Assembly: GCA_903813345.2 (NCBI GenBank)
Contig: CAIIXF020000005.1
Location: 24,741,375-24,805,374, forward strand
Reading direction: 5' to 3'
Origin: Owenia fusiformis
Lineage: Eukaryota; Annelida; Polychaeta; Sabellida; Oweniidae
DNA length: 64,000 nt
Below the pieces are notes generated by a model, which ran no database searches, was not told where the DNA came from, and saw nothing but the letters and a program-made list of their open reading frames with translations. The number at the start of each line of letters is the position of its first letter. Within the stretch, counting starts at the first letter, position 1. The position numbers were made by a program, and so were the translations under genes. Positions 44,149-55,689 of the stretch are shown piece after piece.

Positions 44149-46344
44149 AAAGGAGCATGTAGGTTATCGCAAACAATTTCAAACGATTCTATCTTGAATT
44201 ATGAATATTTTCTGATCATGAACATAGGTGTATCTTTTACATCAATTCATTATCTTCAAGAAAAGTATATATAATGATAATTTAGTTAATCAGACCTAAG
44301 TGATATTAAAGGGGCAATGAACCAATCAACATACTTTTTCAAAAATGTTGACCTAATTTTCACCAAAAATGCAACCTTTTTATGTCCCCACCACATAGTG
44401 TGGGGCCATATTGTCGGCCTAGGCGCGTCCGTCTGTCCGTCTGTCTGTCCGTACGTCCGGCAGTTTTCTCCAAAACCGCTACAGATATCACCTTCAAATT
44501 TTCAGGGATAACTTATGAGTGCATACAGATGTGGATGAAAAAAAATTAACTCGATACCTACTTCCTGTCGGCCATTTTGAAGTCGAATGCTAAAATCCTT
44601 GTCTGCAAACTTTAAGAAAAACTGCTTCACAGTTGCTTTTAAAACTTTAACATCTTGTTCAGCTCACTTCATTCTAGATCTGATTAGGTTTTGGACCTGC
44701 TAGCTCAGTCATGTCAGCCATTTTGAATGTCTTAAGAAAAGTTAGCGCGCGATAATACTTTGTATCATATTGAATGGTGTTTTTGAGTTTTCATACTTTA
44801 ACTATTTAGTAGCTTTATAAATAATTTCAGATGTACTTTGCTGTAAAAGCCTACTTTATTGTTAACAGTAGTTATATGTGATAATTTTGTAAAAAGAAAT
44901 CAGCAAAAACTCATAAGGACTTTTTTATTGTCGGCCATTTTGGATTTTTCGGTCCTAAAATCTTGTCTGTGAAGTCTTGTCTGCGCGTTTTCAGGTGAAC
45001 CGTTTGGTGGATCAATTTCAAATTTTCAGGGATGATTCTTAGTATAAAAATCTAGATCTCATTAGTTTTTTGGCATTCTGGGTAAATGTCAAGGCAGCCA
45101 TTTTGGATTTTCCGTCCTAAAATCTTGTCTGTAAAGTCTTGTCTACTCGTTTTCAGGTGAACTGTTTCGTAGATCAATTTCAAATTTTCAGGAATGATTC
45201 TTAGTATGAAAATCTAGAACTGATTAGTTTTTTTGCATTCTGGGTAAATGTCAAGGCAGCCATTTTGGATTTTCCGTCTTAAAATCTTGCCTGTAAAGTC
45301 TTGTCTACGCGTTTTTAAGAGAACGGTTTGATAGATCAATTTCAAATTTTCAGGGATGATTCTTTGTATGAAAATCTACATCTGATTACTTTTTTTGCAT
45401 TCTGCGTAAATGTTAAGGCAGCCATTTTGGATTTTCTGTCCTAAAATCTTGTCTGTAAAGTCTTGTCTACCCGTTTTCAGGTGAACCGTTTGGTAGATCA
45501 ATTTCATATTTTCAGGGATGATTCTTAGTATGAAAATCTACAAACAGATTAGTATTTTCACATTCTTGGTAAATGTCAAGGCAGCCATTTTGGATTTTCC
45601 ATCCTGAAATCTTGTCTGTAAAGTCTTGTTTACATGTTTTCTGGTTAACTGTGTGACGGATCAATTTCAAATTTTCAGGGGTGGTTCTTAGTATGAAAAT
45701 CTAGAACTGACTAAATTTTTGGCATTCTGGGTAAATTTTAAGGTGGCCACTTTGGATTTTCCGTCCTCAAATTGTGTTGGTAAAGTCTTGTCTACTCATT
45801 TTCAGGATAACCATTTCACGGGATCACCACTTGGTGGGGACATTTTGTACACATTTGTGTTCTTGTATTATATTGTTGAATGCATAATTAGAATGTGCTT
45901 TGAGACATGTTTGATTTCCTAAAAGGAAAATTTGATTGCTCCAGGGACTTTAAAGATACTGAATTTGGATGACCAAAATGAACTGAAACCAATGGATAGC
46001 ATGAGCTTTTTCAATGGAGAAGTAACATGGGAACACTTATCTTAAAGCAATTAAGTTTTTCTTTCAAAAACTATTTTGATACATCAAAATAAAGAATAGT
46101 AATGCATTAAACATTGTAAAAAATGATTGCATTTTTGGTGAAAATGGGGTCAACATCTTTGAAAAAGTGTGTTGATGGGTTGATTGCTAGTTAAATATCT
46201 CCAAGTTTGTTTGACTTAATTATTACTGTATATAATTTTCTTGGAGATAATAAATTAATCTAAAAGATAAACCTGTCTTCATTGTCAGAAAATAGTCATA
46301 ATCCAACCTTCTGAAATTGTTTGCGATAACCTACGTGCTCCTTT
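44149..46344. mobile_element. AAAGGAGC long-TIR element, copy 2, carrying an insertion
   Basis: The ends and sides match copy 1 at 18259, with inverted arms of about 225 bp reading AAAGGAGCATGTAGGTTATC. Relative to copy 1 it holds about 1.47 kb of extra sequence at 44379-45845. It starts 122 nt after the dispanin stop codon. Confidence 0.82.
44379..45845. mobile_element. TGTCCCCACCA element with satellite core (family A), nested
   Basis: The ends ATGTCCCCACCACATAGTG and CACTTGGTGGGGACAT form an inverted repeat. Inside the left end is a CCGTCTGTCCG tract, then about six 162-bp units with AAATGTCAAGGCAGCCATTT and TCCGTCCTAAAATCTTGTCT. These units are the reverse complement of the family D monomer although the termini differ. 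Comparison with the empty copy at 18259 defines the insertion. Confidence 0.75.
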
Positions 46345-48511
46345 ATAAAGGGCAAATACTCATCTCTGACCCCAAAGTTCATTACTGCCTGTTTGCACCA
46401 TTTGTACACTCTAATACAAATCTTTTCCATTTCATAAGAGATGCATGTACATTTTTATTTTTAAAGGGAAACTTATTTTCTACTAGAGTTTCTGAATACA
46501 CTCACTACATGCATTTATTTTGCATGGGCCTTTATAAAGAGGGAAACATTGATCTTCCAGGTGAGGTGGGCATTTTCAAGGGGTGAATACATGTATCAAC
46601 TTGGGACTTAGTTATTATTCAATAGAATCTAGGACATTGATATGTGACCATTTGCCATCTTAACAGTTCATTGCATTTATTTAAAAAAACATGGCATGGG
46701 CTTTTAATTTGTATCAAAGTCTATTGATGGTGCAACACTGCATGATATAGGATGGCTTGTTTATAATTTTGAAATAGCCCATTGTAAGATCAGAATAAGA
46801 CATAGATAAACCAAATTCACTTTAAACTGGACATAATTAAACATTAGGAACCTATTATGCAAAATGTCTTTTTCCACAAGAAATTAACATCCTTGTAACA
46901 TCTCCCCTCCATAAAAAACCTTAAGATGCTGATTTTGAGATTTTGTCAGACATTCTAACTTGCTTTATTACTTTTCTATGAAAAAATACTTGTTTAAGAC
47001 ATTCCACATGATCAGTAAAAATCAAAATGTCATCTCAATATCTATCAAAATACACTTTGTGACCAACCATAAGACAATGACATATCAATTTTTTAAGTTT
47101 TGGTATAAATGGTGTAAAGGTATGTGAATGATAAATTTTTCTGATGACACACTAACACAGTGAAGATGGGAAACTTTGGATTGTAGGCCTATACCACAAA
47201 ATACCCCGAAATAAATGTTTAATTGCTTACAATCAGCATCTTGACTGAACATATACAGAATGACACTCAGAATAATTAAGAAGATATTTCATAAAGATAT
47301 TAAATTTTAGCCAAAACTGTTGTTGTTAAATACAGTATTATTATTACCGTAATTTTAGCATTTAGCCAAAAAGGTTGTTACACATGTTACAGTATTATTG
47401 TTTTATTTTTAACAGTAGGCTACATGTAGGTGTATTTAAAAAACACATAAATGTTAAATACAATCACAGAAGTATGACTGCATGATATGCATGAAACAAA
47501 CTGTATACATATTTACAAACAAAAAAATACAAAATTTAGAAATATATTGAATCAATGTTCCATAATTTGAATTGTTTTCTCTTCTTTAGACACTCATTCG
47601 CTAAAGTCACACTACCCTAATCCAATCCCACACTGTAACCAGTATTTATTTTAGGAATACAAGCTACATGGAAGTGCATATGGAGTGGGTATTCTCTATT
47701 TTTGTCTATAGGGCTTTTCTGGTAATGATTCACTACAAACTGCTCGATGAATCTATACAATGTTTACTAGAACACTTGGAATAAATATAAAATCTAATAT
47801 ACCTTCAGAAATATGGGAATAAACAAACATCCTCCATTTGCAACTTCACTGTACCCTGTAACCCTTTTAAAGAAATACAGGCTACAGTACTATGGGGGTA
47901 GGGTTGTGTGTAAGTGTTATATGTTTTTTTGAATCTTAAAAGGTGCGCTTTCTGACATCATCTCCAAACTAAAGAAATAAATCAATGCAATAAACCACTA
48001 AAACGTCATCCAAACATGAACAGAAGTTACATGTATGATGAAATGTCGGCTCAAAACAGAAGTCTAAAAATAATTTTGGTAAGTGCTACAATTGATAACC
48101 CTCATAATTCTAAACAAAACAAGTGAAGCTTGATTTTGTGTGCATAAAACAAATGTCTGTTATCACCTTACTTTAAAAATCATAATTAGCATTGATTCAT
48201 ACAACTGCACAAGGTTCCTTATAGACCATCATCTGTAACCTAATCTTTGAAAGATCTGATATCACATTCATTTGAACACAATTGCATGTTTTACAATTTT
48301 ATGGACCAAGTGTAATAAAACTAAATTATAATTTTATACTTGTACACAATGTTTCAAGATAAATTACAAATACAACCAACAATACATGAATTGAAATTAT
48401 GAATTACTAGAGTATTCTCAATATTGGTTGTGACATGATATTTTATTGCAATGATCATTTTGGATGCAAACGCAGTGTTAATCATTTTACTAAGTCTGTT
48501 GAACTACAGAG
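46345..48511. other. Intergenic, no gene recognised
   Basis: AT-rich DNA between the long-TIR element and the first TTAA element. No convincing exon or repeat boundary is seen. Confidence 0.55.
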
Positions 48512-50405
48512 TTAAGGTGACTGTTAACTTAATCGATTTTCAGAAAAAATTGAAAATTTCACAATCTTGAAATTTTCAAACTCTTCCTGAGAAGTCGTTT
48601 TTATTATCCCATCGAACGAAGTTCGGAGGGATATAGGGAACGCCTCCGTCCGTCCGTACGTACGTACGTCCGTCCGTCCGTCCGTACGTACGTACGTACG
48701 TCCGTCCGTCCGTCCGGGCAATAACTCAAATACCGTTGGCCTGATTTTGTTCATATTTTGTACACATATACCCTATGGGGGTAGAAGTTCTGCTCAAAAG
48801 CCGATTTTCAAAATGGCCGCTCATTTCAAAATGGCGGCCATTTTAGTGCCGATTTTACAGTAATTTAGGTGCAATATGTAAAACTGTAATAGCAATATGT
48901 TTTTAGTGTAAAAAAATTATAAAGGACATTAATAAAGCTACAAATGTAGATATTAAAAAAGCACATGGCAGCCATCTTGAAAAATGGCGGCCTTTACTCG
49001 TTTTTTTACGATTTTTGCTGTAACTCTAAAAGTAGTGGAGCGATTTTGTTCATATTTGGTATGTGAATACTATAAGCATTGCACTCTGTCTTAAGACACT
49101 TTTGGTAGAAGGCGGCCATTTTGAAAAATGGCCGCCATTTTAACATATTTTACTATAACTCGAAAAGTAGTGGAGCGATTTTGTTCATATTTGGTATGTG
49201 AATACTATAAGCATGGCACACTGTCCTATGACACTTTTGGTACAAGGCGGCCATTTTGAAAAAAAAATTTGAAAAATGGCCGCCATTTTAACGTATTTTA
49301 CTATAACTCGAAAAGTAGTGGAGCGATTTTGTTCATATTTGGTATGTGAATACTATAAGCGTGGCACACTGTCCTATGACACTTTTGGTACAAGGCGGCC
49401 ATTCTGAAAAATGGCCACCATTTTTACATTTTTTACTATAACTCGAAAAGTAGTGGAGCGATTTTGTTCATATTTGATATGTGAATACTCTAAGCATGGC
49501 ACATTGTCTAATAAAACTTTGGGGAGTAGTCGGCCATTTTGAAAAATGGCCACCAATTTTATGTGTGTTATTTTACAAGTACATGTGTGCGATTTTTCAA
49601 AAATTTCATAGGTGGCTACTTAAAAGCATATTATTTCTTCTGATGACAACTTGGCTAGTGAGCAACCATTTTGAAAATGGTGGCCTTTCTTGTGTGTTTT
49701 TATGATATTTGCTATATATTTCGTTTGTAAAAATGCCAGCCATTTCTGTTCGATGGGATTCGCTACGCTTTGGCGTTGCCGTTGTTCTGGTTATTTCACA
49801 TATGCTTGTGCACTGTAATCATTACAAAGACATCAAAGAACAACAAAAAACTTTAGTTTGAGAAAAAAGTGCAGTTTAAAGAAATTGAGAAGATTTTTTT
49901 CTAGGAGTAGCCCGTGAAAAACCGCTGATTCAAAATATCTGAACATTTCAGAAAATATACTTCAAACATATATCAAAAACGAAGGAGCAACGGAAATTTG
50001 AAAAATTAACCGATAAAAAAATTGGGATCAAAATAAGGAAAAAAGTACACTTCTCAAATTGTTTTTTTCTATTTTTTTTAATTTGTATGAGAGATTTGGC
50101 TACATTAAAGGGATGTTTCAGAGAAATTAGAAAAAAAATGTTCAGGGACCTTTGCCGTGCTACTCTTTTTGTCAATTTTTCTGTCACATTTTCAGAGGAC
50201 TCAAATTCCCATTCCAAAATGTTTACTGTTTCTATTTGCATTACCACAGTGAGCCTGGTTATATAAATGATAAGTGGAACTAAAAAATTGAGAGAAAATC
50301 CAACCAAAAGACAGTTAATTTTGATGGCCAGATTATACTCAAATGCCATGTGCTTCCTGGTTTCAGCCATCTTGGATTTTTTGATTAAGTTATAAGTTAC
50401 CTTAA
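48512..50405. mobile_element. TTAA-flanked element, copy 1, containing a family B insertion
   Basis: The terminal repeats TTAAGGTGACTGTTAACTTA and (inverse) TTAAGGTAACTTATAACTTA start and end with TTAA, as in Kolobok or piggyBac-type insertions. A 1.18-kb family B element is nested at 48608-49790. A minus-strand frame (49948-50433) reads MAETRKHMAFEYNL and is shared with copy 2, but it has no known domain and no transposase motif. Confidence 0.75.
48608..49790 (-). mobile_element. CCCATCGAAC family (family B), large copy with CCGT tract
   Basis: The insertion is defined by the empty site at 57600 and has a 4-bp TTAT duplication. On the minus strand it begins CCAGAACAACGGCAACGCCA, then GAATCCCATCGAACA, and ends CGAACTTCGTTCGATGGG. 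Near the plus-strand left end is a CCGTCCGTACGT tract (48646-48718). The body is about four units of 130-150 bp with GTAGTGGAGCGATTTTGTTC and AATGGCCGCCATTTT. It is non-coding; the GRTDGRT peptide is repeat translation. Confidence 0.75.
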
Positions 50406-50462
50406 GGCTGCGTTTTTTAGTTGATTCGTTCATATGTGAGAGGGCGACTTTACACTCAATGG

Positions 50463-50468
50463 TTTATT
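50463..50468 (-). terminator. Candidate poly(A) signal of the sulfotransferase gene
   Basis: The minus-strand AATAAA is about 355 nt after the stop and is the first hexamer I see downstream. Its position just outside a TTAA-type element is plausible for a 3' untranslated region, but nothing else supports it. Confidence 0.3.
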
Positions 50469-50822
50469 TTTCACCCTCTAACAGAACACTCCTAATCAGG
50501 CAATAACATGTCCAGAGACAGCCAATGCCTTAGGTTTACAAAGACATAGAATATTATGTAAATGAGTGTTGTATATTATGCAAATGAGTCACATGACCCT
50601 TGAAGTTGAGAAAATATGATCCAAGGTGTTAGTAAAATAATTGTGTGTGTTCTCACTCTTTCAATGATTCATGCATTAAAACCATAACCATATAATATAA
50701 TATAAAAAGGGTTTCAGGTAAAATTGGGTAAATTGACGATTCTGGCATTCATATATGAGGAGGCCCTAACGACTGAGATCGTCTCAATAAAGCGTTTCCA
50801 TCCTCTTTGATGATTTCACTGT

Positions 50823-51026
50823 TTAGATATTTTTGAGTTTGTGTAATTCACCATATATGTCATTCTTTCCTTTTATGAGTATATCCTGTACTTTACGACT
50901 ATATGGACTGTTTTGTGTTTGACTAGGTGTACTTCCAAAACGTCCATTTGCGTTCTTCAGGATACAATGTAGGACCCTCTGATCTACTGCAACATTTAAA
51001 AACTTGGCAAGACGCAGAAGTTCCAT
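50823..51026 (-). CDS. Sulfotransferase exon 4 (stop)
   Basis: The final 67 codons (MELLRLAKFLNVAVDQRVLH then a polar tail) start at phase 0 after TTCCAG and end at a stop at 50823-50825. LRLAKFLNV is the usual helix after the V.YE.L strand. Confidence 0.83.
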   Translation of the reverse strand: MELLRLAKFLNVAVDQRVLHCILKNANGRFGSTPSQTQNSPYSRKVQDILIKGKNDIYGELHKLKNI

Positions 51027-53299
51027 CTGGAACGGTCAATATACACAAGTTATGAAAGGTTCAAGAGCGTTTGGGTTGGACACCGTGAACATATACCCGT
51101 AGGAAATATTCTGTTAATATTCTGAGAGAAATATATTATATCCAAGGGACTGTGAATGTGAAATTAATTTTTTGACAATACAGTAAAACTTGAACATTTG
51201 AACATCTCTCTTATCTGAATACCTCTCTATAATGAACACCTTGAAGATGTTCATGTTAAAATGTTGGTGAAGTATATTGCATGGAGATACAAATTATATC
51301 TCTGTCAAAATTATAAAAGTATTGTAGGCCTATATCATGTGAACAGATAAAATATCCACTGAAATGCTCCACCTTGATCGTAAGGAAGAAACTGGGATTA
51401 CACAAGACAAACTGACAAAATTGCTTACCTCCAATTGGGTTCCCAAGTTCTCATATTCCACAACAAGAAGGGGTCCAACGGATGAAAATTCCAACCAGTA
51501 TCTCATAAAGAATTGCCAGGCATAACTTTGAACCTGGGCATAACTCTCCCAATCTGAATCAAATATATAAACAAATCTTTCTGAAGTTTATATACACACA
51601 ACCTATAAAGTAGAACACATTTGGTATCTCTAAAAAATGTTCCACTTGGGAGGTATTCAACTTATAGAGGCTCATCTAACCGATTAAGTCAGTTGGTCTT
51701 GCGTTCCACTAAAACAGGGGTGTTTCACTTCTAGAGGTGTTCCACTCTACATGTTTTACTGTATATCAAATGTGTGTTTTATCAAATAAATACTAATAAT
51801 CAAAGTAGAATATAATAAAATAGTAAAATATGAGGATTGACGTTTGATAAGAGTAGCAATAAATAGCCCACTTTATTTTTTTGCCTTTCTGTTGATACAT
51901 TATACTAGAGTCCCCCCTTTTAGTGGCATTTGGGTCCCCAGCTGTGAGAAGCACTTTTAACAGCTGGGGACCCAAACGTCGCTAAAAGGAGGGAGTCTGT
52001 ATAACCGAATAATGTAGCAACAGAAAGGCATTTTTGAAGGACTACAAATTAACCGTTTTATTCATGTTTAGTTGGACCCCCATGGAACTGGTTATTTGAT
52101 AATCAAATGTATGATTTAATGTATGAATGAAACGCTTTTAAACTCACCCTGCACTATATGCGACACTTCATTCCTCCTGTTAAAATCAGCCAGAATTGAA
52201 ACAAATGGATCCCTGACTAAAAGAATAGTTCGCTCAAATTTAACAGTTCCAACATTAAATGATTTTTCATTTGTTTCGATGGCTATGACACTGTTGTTAG
52301 TGACACCATCTGCCTGGAATTCATCACTTGTATGGCCTTCTTTTGTATTGTTAACACTACCAGTATAGATACCTGAAAAGTTGCATTTTATTTTAATATG
52401 TTTGATGCTGATTATACTAATCTATCAAACCTATAGACAATACATAAACAAGGGTTATGTACTGGGAGGTTTTGGATATGTGATTTATCCAGAGAGAGAT
52501 ATGCATTTCTACCTGAGGGACCGGAAGTAGATGTGCATATCTCATGAGGGATAAACCCCATATCCAAAACAACCGTACATTACTGCTTTAACCTATACAG
52601 CCCAGAAGTTTTCTATTTTCAATCTTTTTTTGTCAATTTTTATCATTTTTTGCGGGAGATATGGAGGTTCTGGATATGGAAAACTCAAAATCAGGATACA
52701 GGATCAACTTATCTCCCTAAAACTCTACTTGGTATAGGATGAAAGTCAATATTTTGTTTAAATATTTTAATATTGATTGATGAAATATTCAATTTACAAT
52801 ATAATTTGTATTATTTATAATTAGAATATAATGTCATTATGTTTCAACTACACCTTACCTGTTACCTGATATATGCAGTGCCTCAATGAAGCATTCCCCT
52901 TCATCTTACCTGTTACCTTCTGTGGTGCTTCAATGACATATTCCTATTCATCTTACCTGTTAGCTGATGTATTAGGTGCCTAAACCAGCTACTTCCACTA
53001 CCTGGAAAGCTGGCAAGAGCAGTAAGAGCTAGAGCTCCAGGTTTCCCATTATGGTAATGTAATGATTGGCATTCCTCCTTAATTACAAGTCTTTTCTCTG
53101 TTTTGTTTTTGCTCTTTACTCTTGTATTGTACATAGTTAAAATTCCAACTATGATAAGGCATAAAACAACATTTCTGACAGTTTTATTTTGTGTGTAGTT
53201 AATTAGGTCAAATTTATGCAGCAATTTTCTGATGGATTTTCCTGTCCCAAACGCCATTATGTATTTTTGTAATGCATAAGTATTATTATGCATTACCAT
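50823..53299 (-). CDS. WSCD-like type II membrane sulfotransferase, 4 exons
   Basis: Exons 53299-52957, 52372-52148, 51553-51429 and 51026-50823 join in phase to encode 298 residues. A cytosolic tail (1-42), a single membrane anchor (about 43-57) and a luminal stem precede the sulfotransferase domain. ALASFPGSGSSWFRHLIHQL (95-112) is the 5'-phosphosulfate-binding loop of PAPS-using enzymes. ILLVRDPFVSILADFNRR (about 164-181) is the 3'-phosphate-binding motif. GIYTGSV, WQFFMRYWLEF and VEYENLG also fit the WSCD/Golgi sulfotransferase group. The WSC domains of vertebrate WSCD1/2 are absent. It likely acts in the Golgi; the acceptor is unknown. Translation could begin at 53299 or at the in-frame ATG at 53257 (MAFGTGK). 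Confidence 0.85.
51429..51553 (-). CDS. Sulfotransferase exon 3
   Basis: It encodes WESYAQVQSYAWQFFMRYWL and VVEYENLGTQLE. The W..F...Y pattern followed by VV.YE.L is typical of the C-terminal half of sulfotransferase domains. Confidence 0.85.
51600..51764. mobile_element. Pogo-like MITE in the sulfotransferase intron/flank
   Basis: It is related to 63180-63316: GTTCCACTTGGGAGGTATTC, then GTTCCACT and TGTTTTACTGTA at the right end. The left end is degraded. It lies between sulfotransferase exons 2 and 3. Confidence 0.55.
51882..52030. repeat. 149-bp foldback in a sulfotransferase intron
   Basis: Left arm TGCCTTTCTGTTGATACATT through TTTGGGTCCCCAGCTGT; the right arm CAGCTGGGGACCCAAA through AACAGAAAGGCA is its inverse with few mismatches. 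The loop is about 15 nt. It could be a MITE or a transcribed hairpin. Confidence 0.88.
52148..52372 (-). CDS. Sulfotransferase exon 2
   Basis: It continues with IYTGSV and carries the RDPFVSILADFNR motif with the expected serine. The acceptor is CTTTTCAG and the donor GTGAGT; phase 1 in and out. Confidence 0.87.
52957..53299 (-). CDS. Sulfotransferase exon 1
   Basis: It encodes the anchor and the PAPS loop FPGSGSSW and ends with a GTAAGA donor inside the codon for G115. A degenerate duplication of the donor region (TTACCTGTTA plus flank) lies just downstream at 52855-52960, giving decoy GTAACAGGTAAG-like sites. Confidence 0.85.
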
Positions 53300-54078
53300 G
53301 TAAAATATGAACTTAGTGCGTGTGATTCTATTCCTTTGATATCAAGATCTAAATGAGATTTGAACAAAAGTTTTGCTGGACTAAATGTACCATTATAACA
53401 TAACTTTTATTATTGGATTATTAAATAAACTGTTGTTGTCATGAATTGTATGACTAATCTTATCTTGTTTATTGTGAAGCAATCCAATGAAACCAGTGAG
53501 CAAGTCATTGAAGTCATATAATCTATTGTTAATCCTTACGTGTTGAAGTTACATGATAAATAAAGGGTAGATTTAGATTCATTAAATTTATTATACGTAC
53601 ATACCCATAATGAGTTGCTAGTAGGTGTATACAATGCAAAATTGAGAATGTATACTAACATCCACATTACACAAAAAATGATGGGACACCATTGTAGATT
53701 AATATAAAATGATATAACCTGCATTGGGAGAGTTTTGCGGTATTAACAGTCAGTCATTCAAATTGCTTAGTATGAAGAGTGAAACAATTTTTGAAAGGAT
53801 AGGTATCAATATAAATTCTGAATTCAACAATGTTTTTCTTTTAAACCAATTATTGAAAACATTCTGTTAAAAACATGGTCCTTTATGTAATGTTGCCTAA
53901 TTACCCAAATGCGAGTAGGTAGTTACCAGTTTCACCACCAGGTGGCTGATTCGGGTCAATTAACATGGCAGGTATATAAGAAAGTTCCCTTAAACTTGAA
54001 TACTATCAATTTAAGTGGCTCAATTTTCATATAATCCTTATGCGCCTAATACTTATACTAATGAAAATATGTCCAGTA
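53300..54078. other. Upstream of the sulfotransferase gene, nothing recognised
   Basis: Presumed 5' flank or first intron of the minus-strand sulfotransferase gene. No clear promoter motif is seen. Confidence 0.5.
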
Positions 54079-54567
54079 CCGGATTTTCTCGCATATAAGC
54101 CCTGGGCGTATAACTGAAAGAAGGGGTAATTTCGTCTGTTATTTTACCTCTTATTTTTCGCCCACGGGCGTATAAGTGTACTACTTTCGATTTTTGGCCC
54201 AGTGGGCGTAAAGGTGAGAAGATGGTGGGCATCAGCCATCTTCCTCAAAGACTACCGTACCTACTGTTGTAGTCCTACCGCATGTATTGTAAGAATTATA
54301 AAGGAAATGTCACCTACAACCTTGGACTTAATGTGGAAACAAAGTAACAACAGAACGATCCACCACTGCCACTTACGGCACAGCGTTGAACTTAATGTTG
54401 AAACAAAGTAACGACAGAACGATCTGCCAGTGACAAAATACTCTTGAATTTATTGAAAAATCAATAAATAGTCATTTTTTATAGGCCCATGGGCGTATAA
54501 GCGTACTACATTCGATTTTTGGCCCATGGGCCTAAATTTAGGGGGGCGTATATGCGAGAAAATCCGG
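54079..54567. mobile_element. MITE with CCGGATTTTCTCGCATAT ends
   Basis: The ends CCGGATTTTCTCGCATATAA and the inverse of CCGGATTTTCTCGCATATAC are flanked by TA. The interior repeats GGGCGTATAAG.GTACTA and a CAAAGTAACRACAGAACGAT segment twice. Non-coding. Confidence 0.78.
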
Positions 54568-55242
54568 TAAAGCAAAATATTATCTGTCTACTAAAAGAAA
54601 AGATATTTCATTTTTTGTGATTTTATAGCATGGGGTCTATGGGGAATCTCCCCGAGTTAGAAGTCACATTTTCAAAGAAAATTAATTTTTCAACGTTCAT
54701 AAACACTTTTTAAAACCACATTTCTAGATGTAATTTTACATGTAGATTTCAAATATGATATTACTTTGACTGAATTTTGAATTTTTAATGACGTAAATCA
54801 AGATTATTTCTACTCCCATCTGGGTTATTGGCAACAATTTGATACAAAATTTATTTATGTATATTTTATAAAACTGTTTGCTATCACTTTTTTGTTTTTT
54901 AGTGCAATTGTTTTTTATTCCTTTCTACCAATTCTTGAGAATGAAATAAAATGTTTTTCCGAACCTAGTTGACAGTTGGAGCAAAATAGCATATACAACA
55001 TTTTTTTAGACCTCTCAATATTATAGTTCATTAGTTATACAAAGGAAATATTGGTTGATTTAGCAAAAAGTATGCAAAAAGTATGCAAAAACTTAAAACA
55101 AACCCCCAAAATAGATAAGATTAAGATAAACCTTTTATTTCATTAACAAGATACTTTTTTAAAATCAACCAAACTTTCCTTTGTGCAATTACAATATTAA
55201 GAGACCTAAACACATTGTGTTTATGTCGTTTTGTTCCAATGA

Positions 55243-55401
55243 GGTTCGGATATAGAGATTATCCTATATGAGGTTCAGGATATTGGGATTATCCCGAGGC
55301 TAATATAATATATTTGCCCGAGGGCCGCAGGTCCCGAGGGAAAATATATTATATTGGCCAAGGGATAATCCCAATATCCTGAACCGACTATAGGATAATA
55401 T
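55243..55401. repeat. Large near-perfect palindrome
   Basis: An arm reading GGTTCAGGATATTGGGATTA, TCCCGAGGCTAATATAATAT is matched by its inverse ending at 55385, with a spacer of about 10 bases. An outer ATTATCCTATA/TATAGGATAAT pair extends the stem. Confidence 0.92.
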
Positions 55402-55689
55402 ATTTATCCCATACCAATCTTGGTCATCCGCTACACATTGTTTAATCGTGGAAATATTTTAGAATATTCATGTCCAGTTTTGTTTTCTTGGCCGTGGGCG
55501 GATTTTCCTGTTCCCTAAAATATTCCCACATTTATTTTCTCGAATTTTTGATTGATTAAGTGGATGCTCCTTCCCTTTTTTAAACCATGAAACAGATCCC
55601 GATTATCTGTGTTTTCTCTATTGTCGTTTACAGTCATTACGCGAACGTTACAAATTATGAACAAATATGCGAGCGGCGATTATGACGTA

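Noticed and set aside
48524-48754. A GRTDGRT-rich frame
   Set aside because: Translation of the CCGT/ACGT tract of a family B element, seen in degraded form at 12622-12843.
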